Of a DNA stretch of 34,774 bases, positions 28,472 to 34,774 are shown piece after piece (the stretch's first letter is position 1; each line of letters starts with the position of its first letter). Made by a program: the position numbers and the translations under genes. This stretch comes from a gamma proteobacterium symbiont of Bathyaustriella thionipta (lineage in GTDB: Bacteria; Pseudomonadota; Gammaproteobacteria; GRL18): assembly GCA_025656775.1 (NCBI GenBank), contig JAHXHI010000104.1:1-34774 (forward strand). The letters run 5' to 3'. The notes under the pieces are model-generated. The model worked only from the letters and a program-made list of their open reading frames with translations, made no database searches and was not told where the DNA came from.

Positions 28472-29890
28472 ATGCCTTATATACCCCATACACCGAATGA
28501 AGTGAAAGAAATGCTTCGTGTCATTGGTGCTGACTCCATTAATGACTTATTTGATGAAATCCCTCAGGAATTGCGTACAGACATCAGTGCAATACCCTTA
28601 GGAAAGTCTGAAATGGCTGTACAGCGTCAGCTATCTGAAAAGTCTAACATTGATGGCACGCCTTTGTGTTTTGCCGGTGGCGGTGCATATGAGCATCATA
28701 TTCCCGCAGCCTTATGGCAGGTTGCCACTCGTGGGGAATTTTATTCTGCGTATACACCGTATCAGGCAGAAGCGAGTCAGGGGACATTACAGGTTATCTA
28801 TGAATTTCAAAGCATGATTGCCAGCCTGATGGCAATGGATGTCTCGAATGCCTCTTTATATGATGGGGCTTCCGGTTTAGCCGAAGCGGTTTTAATGGCG
28901 GTGCGAGCCAATCGTAAGGCAAAATCAAAACGAATTTTGATGCCTAAGTCTGTGTCACCCGTGTACCGTCAGGTGGTTGAAACAATCGTAAAAAATCAGG
29001 GGATCACACTGGATTTGATTGATTTTGAACTAACAACCGGCAGCATGGATCCCCTTTCTGTAAAAAATCAGTTTAATAATGATGAAGCATTTGCGGCTCT
29101 GGTCATACCACAGCCTAATTATTTTGGCTCTCTTGAAGAAGTACATCAGCTGACCGATTGGGCACATGAACAGGGTGGTTTGGTCATTACACAGGTCAAT
29201 CCTATTGCCATGTCTTTATTAGAAGCGCCTGGAAACTGGGGTAAGAACGGTGCTGATATCGCTGTTGGTGAAGCTCAGCCTCTGGGTATTCCACTGTCAT
29301 CGGGCGGACCCTATATTGGTTTTATAGCCTGTAAACAAAAACTGGTGAGACAATTACCAGGCCGTATTGTGGGGCGGACTGTTGATCTGGATGGTAAGCC
29401 GGGGTTTTCATTGACACTACAGGCCAGAGAACAGCATATCCGTCGTTCCAAGGCCACCTCAAATATTTGTACTAATCAAGGGCTGATGGCAACCGCCGTG
29501 ACCATGTATCTTTCTTTTCTGGGTACAGACGGTATGCAAAAAGTAGCAGCCTCATGTGTGGCTAATACACAGAAGTTAATGGCGCTATTAGAAGAAAGTT
29601 CAGTGATTCAATTTCCTTTTGGCAAAACGGTTTTTCATGAATTTGTTGTCGCATTAGACGTGCCTGTAGAGCTTGTGCTGGAGCGTTTGGCAGAAGAAGA
29701 TATTGTTGGCGGGATTAATCTTTGTTTACAGCAAACTAACCAGCAAGCAGCAGACGAGCATAAAAATCACTTATTAATTTGCGTGACGGAAACAAAAACT
29801 GAAGAAGAACTACAGTTTTTCTCAAATACACTTATTAATATCTGTTCGGACATTAGTTCTCAAAGCAGCAGTGAAGGAGAACAGAAATGA
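28472..29890 (+). CDS. gcvPA: Glycine dehydrogenase (decarboxylating) subunit 1
   Basis: [68 protein letters not shown]. Confidence 0.96.
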   Translation: MPYIPHTPNEVKEMLRVIGADSINDLFDEIPQELRTDISAIPLGKSEMAVQRQLSEKSNIDGTPLCFAGGGAYEHHIPAALWQVATRGEFYSAYTPYQAEASQGTLQVIYEFQSMIASLMAMDVSNASLYDGASGLAEAVLMAVRANRKAKSKRILMPKSVSPVYRQVVETIVKNQGITLDLIDFELTTGSMDPLSVKNQFNNDEAFAALVIPQPNYFGSLEEVHQLTDWAHEQGGLVITQVNPIAMSLLEAPGNWGKNGADIAVGEAQPLGIPLSSGGPYIGFIACKQKLVRQLPGRIVGRTVDLDGKPGFSLTLQAREQHIRRSKATSNICTNQGLMATAVTMYLSFLGTDGMQKVAASCVANTQKLMALLEESSVIQFPFGKTVFHEFVVALDVPVELVLERLAEEDIVGGINLCLQQTNQQAADEHKNHLLICVTETKTEEELQFFSNTLINICSDISSQSSSEGEQK

Positions 29891-31383
29891 GTAAAAGAAT
29901 CGTTGAACAAAATGCAGACACATTAATCTTTGAACTATCTGATCAGACTCGTCGCAGTACGTCACTTGCACCTGATATTGATGTTAATGAGGTGTGTCTT
30001 GAGCTACCTGATCATCTACAACGTAAGAAAACATTAGAATTGCCTCAAGTGGGTGAATTACAGGTGTTACGTCATTATACTCGACTATCACAAAAGAACT
30101 TTTCTATTGATACACACTTTTATCCTTTAGGCTCTTGTACCATGAAATACAATCCGCGTGTTTGTAATACTCTGGCGCAATTACCGGGTTTTACCAGTCG
30201 GCACCCAATGGCACATGCTTCAATGAGTCAGGGAGTCATGAGTTGTCTGTTTGATTTGCAGACGATGCTGAAGGAAGCCACGGGGATGAAGCAAGTGTCA
30301 TTGACGCCTATGGCCGGTGCTCAGGGTGAGTTTGCCGGTGTCGCAATGATACGCGCTTATCATGATAATAATAACGATACCCAGCGCAGTGAAATTATTG
30401 TGCCTGATGCGGCTCATGGCACCAATCCAGCGACTGCCGTGATGTGTGGTTATAAAGTAAAAGAAATACCCACCAATGAACATGGGGATATTGATATTGA
30501 GGCTCTGGAAAAAATTATCGGTCCTCAGACTGCGGGTATCATGTTAACTAACCCATCAACCCTGGGTGTTTTTGAGCGTAAAATTAAACTCATTGCAGAT
30601 ATGATCCATAAAGCAGGTGGTCTGCTTTATTATGATGGTGCTAACCTTAATGCGATTTTAGGAAAGGTTAAACCGGGCGATATGGGCTTTGATGTGATTC
30701 ATATGAATCTGCATAAAACCTTCTCTACACCTCATGGCGGCGGTGGTCCTGGTTCGGGGCCCATAGGTGTAAGTGAACGCTTACAACCCTTCGTTCCTGT
30801 ACCTATTGTAGGTCACAGTGACAAAAAAGGTTATTATTGGATCACCGAAGAAGAATTGCCATTAAGTATCGGCCGCTTATCCGCATGGATGGGCAATGTA
30901 GGCATCTTATTGCGTGCTTATATTTATGCCTTATTATTAGGCCGTGATGGTATGGAGCGTGTGGCTGATTTCGCTACCTTGAATGCCAATTATTTGTTAA
31001 AACGTTTAATGGCTGCAGATTTTGAAATGGCTTTTCCGGAACGTCGCGCCAGTCATGAGTTTATTCTGACCTTGCGCAAAGAAATGAAAGAATATGGCAC
31101 CAGTGCCATGGATTTTGCCAAGCGTTTGCTGGATTATGGCTTTCATGCACCCACAACCTATTTCCCGCTGTTAGTGCCGGAATGTTTTTTGATCGAACCC
31201 ACAGAAACCGAAAGCAGGGCTGATTTAGATGCTTTTGTCGAGACCTTGATTAAGATTAGAGAAGAGGCTGAACAATCACCTGATTTATTAAAAGGTGCGC
31301 CTTTTGAGTTACCCGTCAGGCGTTTAGATGATGTCAAAGCTGCCAGAGAGCTGGATTTGAATTTTTACTACTCGGAAGCTTGA
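29887..31383 (+). CDS. gcvPB: Glycine dehydrogenase (decarboxylating) subunit 2
   Basis: [17 protein letters not shown]-like start, [37 protein letters not shown] (PLP lysine region). Confidence 0.96.
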   Translation: MSKRIVEQNADTLIFELSDQTRRSTSLAPDIDVNEVCLELPDHLQRKKTLELPQVGELQVLRHYTRLSQKNFSIDTHFYPLGSCTMKYNPRVCNTLAQLPGFTSRHPMAHASMSQGVMSCLFDLQTMLKEATGMKQVSLTPMAGAQGEFAGVAMIRAYHDNNNDTQRSEIIVPDAAHGTNPATAVMCGYKVKEIPTNEHGDIDIEALEKIIGPQTAGIMLTNPSTLGVFERKIKLIADMIHKAGGLLYYDGANLNAILGKVKPGDMGFDVIHMNLHKTFSTPHGGGGPGSGPIGVSERLQPFVPVPIVGHSDKKGYYWITEEELPLSIGRLSAWMGNVGILLRAYIYALLLGRDGMERVADFATLNANYLLKRLMAADFEMAFPERRASHEFILTLRKEMKEYGTSAMDFAKRLLDYGFHAPTTYFPLLVPECFLIEPTETESRADLDAFVETLIKIREEAEQSPDLLKGAPFELPVRRLDDVKAARELDLNFYYSEA

Positions 31384-31501
31384 GCCAGGCAAAAAATTAG
31401 CAAGCATAATTTCGAATGTTTAAATGACTAAAAAACAGGCGGGTAAAATTTTTTGTTATATAAAACCTGATACTTCTCAAACGAAAGGAAATTAGCTGGA
31501 A

Positions 31502-31861
31502 ATGAAACCAGGTAAAACAGGCATTGCCCGTATTATTGCTGCGGGAGGCTATTCATGGCAGGGCTTAACGGCTGCGTTTCAACATGAGGCTGCTTTTCGG
31601 CAGGAGCTTTTCCTGGCGCTTGTTCTTTTGCCGATGGCTATCTGGTTAGCAGACAACAGCCTTGAATCGGCGTTGATGATTGCCTGTTTGTTTATTGTTT
31701 TAATTGCAGAGATACTTAATTCTGCAATTGAAGCAGTCGTTGATCGCTTTGGTCCAGAACAACATGAATTATCAGGAAGAGCAAAAGATATGGGGTCAGC
31801 TGCTGTCTTCCTGTCCCTGGTAAATGTGGTGGTTGTCTGGGCGCTTGTTTTATTTTTTTAA
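31502..31861 (+). CDS. dgkA: Diacylglycerol kinase
   Basis: AFQHEAAFRQELFLAL, AEILNSAIEAVVDRFGPEQHELSGRAKDMGSAAV. Confidence 0.95.
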   Translation: MKPGKTGIARIIAAGGYSWQGLTAAFQHEAAFRQELFLALVLLPMAIWLADNSLESALMIACLFIVLIAEILNSAIEAVVDRFGPEQHELSGRAKDMGSAAVFLSLVNVVVVWALVLFF

Positions 31862-31924
31862 CCTTTAACTTTTTCAAAAAAATATCAGTATCTAAAAAAT
31901 TCATTTTAATTATCAAGGAACATT

Positions 31925-32857
31925 ATGACAGCTCTTATTTGCGGCTCTGTTGCTTATGACCATATTATGGTTTTTCCCGATTATTTTAAAAACCATATAT
32001 TGCCAGATAAAATTCATATGTTGAATGTTTCCTTTCTGGTACCTGATATGCGTCGTGAGTTTGGTGGTTGTGCTGGTAATATAGCCTATACACTAAAGCT
32101 TCTTGGTGGTGATGGTGCCTTGATGGCAACGGTTGGCTCCGATTTTTCAGCATACGAAAAATGGCTGGCGCAATGCGGAATTTCCAGTCAATACATAAAA
32201 GAAATTGATGATAGCTATACGGGACAGGCTTTTATTACCACTGATCAGGATGACAACCAGATTACTGCTTTTCATCCGGGGGCAATGGGTGAATCACAGC
32301 AAAACAAAGTCGCTGATGCTGAAGGTGTCACTATTGGGATTGTTTCACCTGATGGTCGTGACGGCATGATTGAGCATGCTCGCCAATTTTCAGAGGCAAA
32401 CATTCCCTTTATCTTTGATCCTGGTCAGGGTATGCCAATGTTTAGCGGAGATGATCTAAAAATATTTTTAAAACAAGCAACCTGGCTTACTGTTAATGAT
32501 TATGAAATGCAGCTGTTTCTCGATAAAACTGGAATGACACCCGCTGAAGTGGCTGAGCAGGTAGAAGCATTGGTGATCACTCGAGGTAGTGAAGGCGCTG
32601 AAATTATTACCAGAGATAGCAATATTATGATTCCGGTTGTTGAGGTGGATGATATACTGGATCCTACCGGTTGTGGGGATGCATTTCGCAGTGGTTTGCT
32701 TTATGGCTTGATGAATGATCTGGATTGGGAAGTAACAGGACGTATTGCCAGTTTATTGGGGGCTATCAAGATTACACATCATGGCACTCAAAATCATCAT
32801 TTTACAATGGCTGAATTTAAGGCGCGCTTTAAATCTGTTTTTGATATGAGTTTTTAA
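31925..32857 (+). CDS. PfkB-family carbohydrate (adenosine-type) kinase
   Basis: GSVAYDHIMVFPDYF, FGGCAGNIAYTLKLLGGDGALMATVGSD, DPTGCGDAFRSGLLYGL. Confidence 0.9.
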   Translation: MTALICGSVAYDHIMVFPDYFKNHILPDKIHMLNVSFLVPDMRREFGGCAGNIAYTLKLLGGDGALMATVGSDFSAYEKWLAQCGISSQYIKEIDDSYTGQAFITTDQDDNQITAFHPGAMGESQQNKVADAEGVTIGIVSPDGRDGMIEHARQFSEANIPFIFDPGQGMPMFSGDDLKIFLKQATWLTVNDYEMQLFLDKTGMTPAEVAEQVEALVITRGSEGAEIITRDSNIMIPVVEVDDILDPTGCGDAFRSGLLYGLMNDLDWEVTGRIASLLGAIKITHHGTQNHHFTMAEFKARFKSVFDMSF

Positions 32858-32861
32858 TTAA

Positions 32862-32915
32862 ATAAAAAGACAAAAGAGCCGTAACATTGAAATGATAAGC
32901 CTTTTGTCTTTTTAT
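32862..32915. terminator. Terminator-like inverted repeat
   Basis: ATAAAAAGACAAAAG...CTTTTGTCTTTTTAT, 15-bp stem. Confidence 0.75.
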
Positions 32916-33173
32916 GCCATTTTTCATCCCTTTTTATCCTCAGTATGTTGAAAATGTCGTGTTCTGTGTTTTCGGTCTCATTTCTTAAAAAATTGTATAT
33001 CACTTAACAAAATGTCAGCATAATACTACAAATTCATTTTAAATAAAGAAAATTTTACGTATTTATATTGCATCACCAAATTGATAAGGGTATAAATAAA
33101 TTTATTTAAAAGCGACAAAAAAGATTCAAAAATCCTTCTGTCATAATCAAGTTATTTTTTAAGGGATATAAAA

Positions 33174-33395
33174 ATGGATAAACGCGAAGTAGGTACCGTG
33201 AAATGGTTTAATAATGCCAAAGGATTTGGTTTTATCGTTCTTGAAGAGCATGATGATATTTTTGTTCATTTCCGCTCAATTCGTGGTGAAGGATACCGTA
33301 CTCTTAAGCAGGGAGCTGATGTTGAATTTAATCTGGTGACAGGACAGAAAGGTTTGCAGGCAGAAGATGTTATCCCGCTGGATAAACAACCCTGA
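33174..33395 (+). CDS. Cold-shock domain protein
   Basis: [15 protein letters not shown] (RNP1-like) and [10 protein letters not shown] (RNP2-like). Confidence 0.95.
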   Translation: MDKREVGTVKWFNNAKGFGFIVLEEHDDIFVHFRSIRGEGYRTLKQGADVEFNLVTGQKGLQAEDVIPLDKQP

Positions 33396-33516
33396 TCCAA
33401 TTCAGTGACAGGTTCTTGGTATTATCATGCCGAGGTCTGTGACAAAATACAAAAATTCAATGGATCAATGTTGTTAATAGTAAAGCAATGTCTGATCCTG
33501 AGATTTAAAACTCATA

Positions 33517-33972
33517 ATGAAATATTTAGCGCTATTAACGTATTTAATCCTGCCGATATCTGTTCCAGCCCAAATAATCTATAAGTGTACTAACTCTGAT
33601 AACAGCATTAGTTTTCAAGGTGATCCCTGTACGTTAAAGCAATCCAGTAAGCGTATTGATATTGAAGTGGGTCCGGCTCATACGGGAACGCCATGGTATA
33701 AAAATCGTGGCAGTGCTCATACAGTAGGAAGTGCTGATCCTGTTTATCGTCAGAATAAAAAAGTAAATAAGGTTGTTAAGAAAAAAAATGATAACACTTG
33801 CCAGCACTATAAAGACCGTCTTAACGATGCGCAAGAAATAAGATGGGACATAAAAAAAAGGCGTTATTATAGTCGCAGTCAAAAAGACATTTATGAACGA
33901 CGAATTTCAGATGCTAAGAATGATGTCGCCAAGCACTGTCATGCTCAAAGCAGAGGTTTAAGCTCGAATTGA
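33517..33972 (+). CDS. DUF4124-domain protein with signal peptide
   Basis: MKYLALLTYLILPISVPAQIIYKCTNSDNSISFQGDPC. Confidence 0.75.
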   Translation: MKYLALLTYLILPISVPAQIIYKCTNSDNSISFQGDPCTLKQSSKRIDIEVGPAHTGTPWYKNRGSAHTVGSADPVYRQNKKVNKVVKKKNDNTCQHYKDRLNDAQEIRWDIKKRRYYSRSQKDIYERRISDAKNDVAKHCHAQSRGLSSN

Positions 33973-34250
33973 TTGAGCACTCAAAGTCTCAGTATCATTG
34001 AGGTATATAATGACAATTGTTCACAAAATACGGCCTTTCAAAACACTGGTGTGACTCACTGAATAAGCACACAATCCTTAGCTGATAAAACTGATGTTCT
34101 GTGAAAGAGAAGTTAAATTAAAAGGGGGAGATGCGCTCTTCAACCATAATCAATAGCGACTTAAAATTATTTTTTTACCTTTGATCCAAGTTACTCCGCT
34201 ATTTATGCTATTATTAGCCCCTTTTATAAGCAGCAATGAGCTATTTAATT

Positions 34251-34700
34251 ATGAGCAGTGAATTATCATCCATACACTTGAAAAAAGGTCAGGAACGCCG
34301 ACTCAATCAAGGGCACCTATGGGTATATAGTAATGAAATTGATACGCAAAAAACATCGTTAAAGAGCTTTACTGCCGGAGAGCAAGTTGTGGTGGTTTCT
34401 CATCAGGGTAAAGCACTCGGTATTGCCTATATTAATCCTCACTCATTAATTGCTGCTCGTTTGGTAAGCCGCAAAACGTGCGTGGCACTAGACCGCTCAC
34501 TTTTTGTACATCGTATTAAAATTGCACTGTCGCTTAGAGAAAAACTGTTTGCTAAACCATTTTATCGTCTTATTTTTGGTGAGAGTGATTTACTGCCCGG
34601 TATCGTCGTTGATCGATTCAATGATATTTTAGTGGTGCAGATCACTACGGCAGGTATGGAACAACAACGTCAGGCACTGATTGAAGCGTTGAGGCTGTAG
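34251..34700 (+). pseudogene. rlmI: 23S rRNA m5C methyltransferase RlmI, N-terminal PUA part only (truncated at the terminal repeat)
   Basis: LKKGQERRLNQGHLWVYSNEI, FGESDLLPGIVVDRFNDILVVQITTAGMEQQRQALIEAL then RL* inside the inverted repeat; the catalytic domain is absent. Confidence 0.8.
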
Positions 34701-34773
34701 AATTACTCCAAAAACACCTTTTTTGACATAAAGCATAATGCTAACGATTTAATTCAGCCTTTCTCTTGAGTGG
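34687..34773. repeat. Right arm of a perfect 87-bp inverted repeat (partner 1..87)
   Basis: Exact reverse complement of positions 1-87. Confidence 0.97.
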
Positions 34774-34774
34774 C

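Noticed and set aside
1-34774. CRISPR array, tRNA, rRNA, toxin-antitoxin or defence island
   Set aside because: No spaced direct-repeat arrays, tRNA-like cloverleafs or recognisable defence genes; ORFs on the opposite strand of strong CDSs are treated as spurious shadows.

Overview
The window is a gammaproteobacterial chromosomal segment (AT-rich, mostly housekeeping). In order it carries a SprA-like putative metalloprotease, coq7, an orphan glcF-like Fe-S protein, a [2Fe-2S] ferredoxin, rplM-rpsI, a porin, a RAYT transposase unit, a giant DUF3683-type FAD/Fe-S oxidoreductase, rpiA, ilvA, fau(ygfA)-6S RNA-zapA-TIGR02449, ygfB-pepP-ubiH-ubiI, an FbpABC-like iron ABC transporter, arfB, a tandem glycine riboswitch followed by lipA-like-gcvT-gcvH-gcvPA-gcvPB, dgkA, a PfkB-family kinase, a cold-shock protein, a DUF4124 protein and a truncated rlmI. 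No CRISPR array, tRNA or rRNA was recognised. The observations most worth a second look are: (i) an intergenic transcription unit at about 3401-3546 that looks like a new sRNA, with a consensus-like sigma70 promoter, a hairpin presenting an anti-Shine-Dalgarno UCCUCCUU loop, and a terminator with a C8 loop; (ii) a perfect 87-bp inverted repeat at the two ends of the window that truncates rlmI, which may be an assembly or chimera artefact or a dispersed repeat; (iii) a RAYT transposase flanked by inverted REP-like hairpins, with a third orphan copy upstream of ilvA; (iv) a glycine-riboswitch-linked lipoyl synthase with an internal insertion at the head of the gcv operon; (v) a 44-bp tandem hairpin repeat; (vi) a histone-like basic tail on PepP. 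All calls are by reading the sequence; no database search was run.
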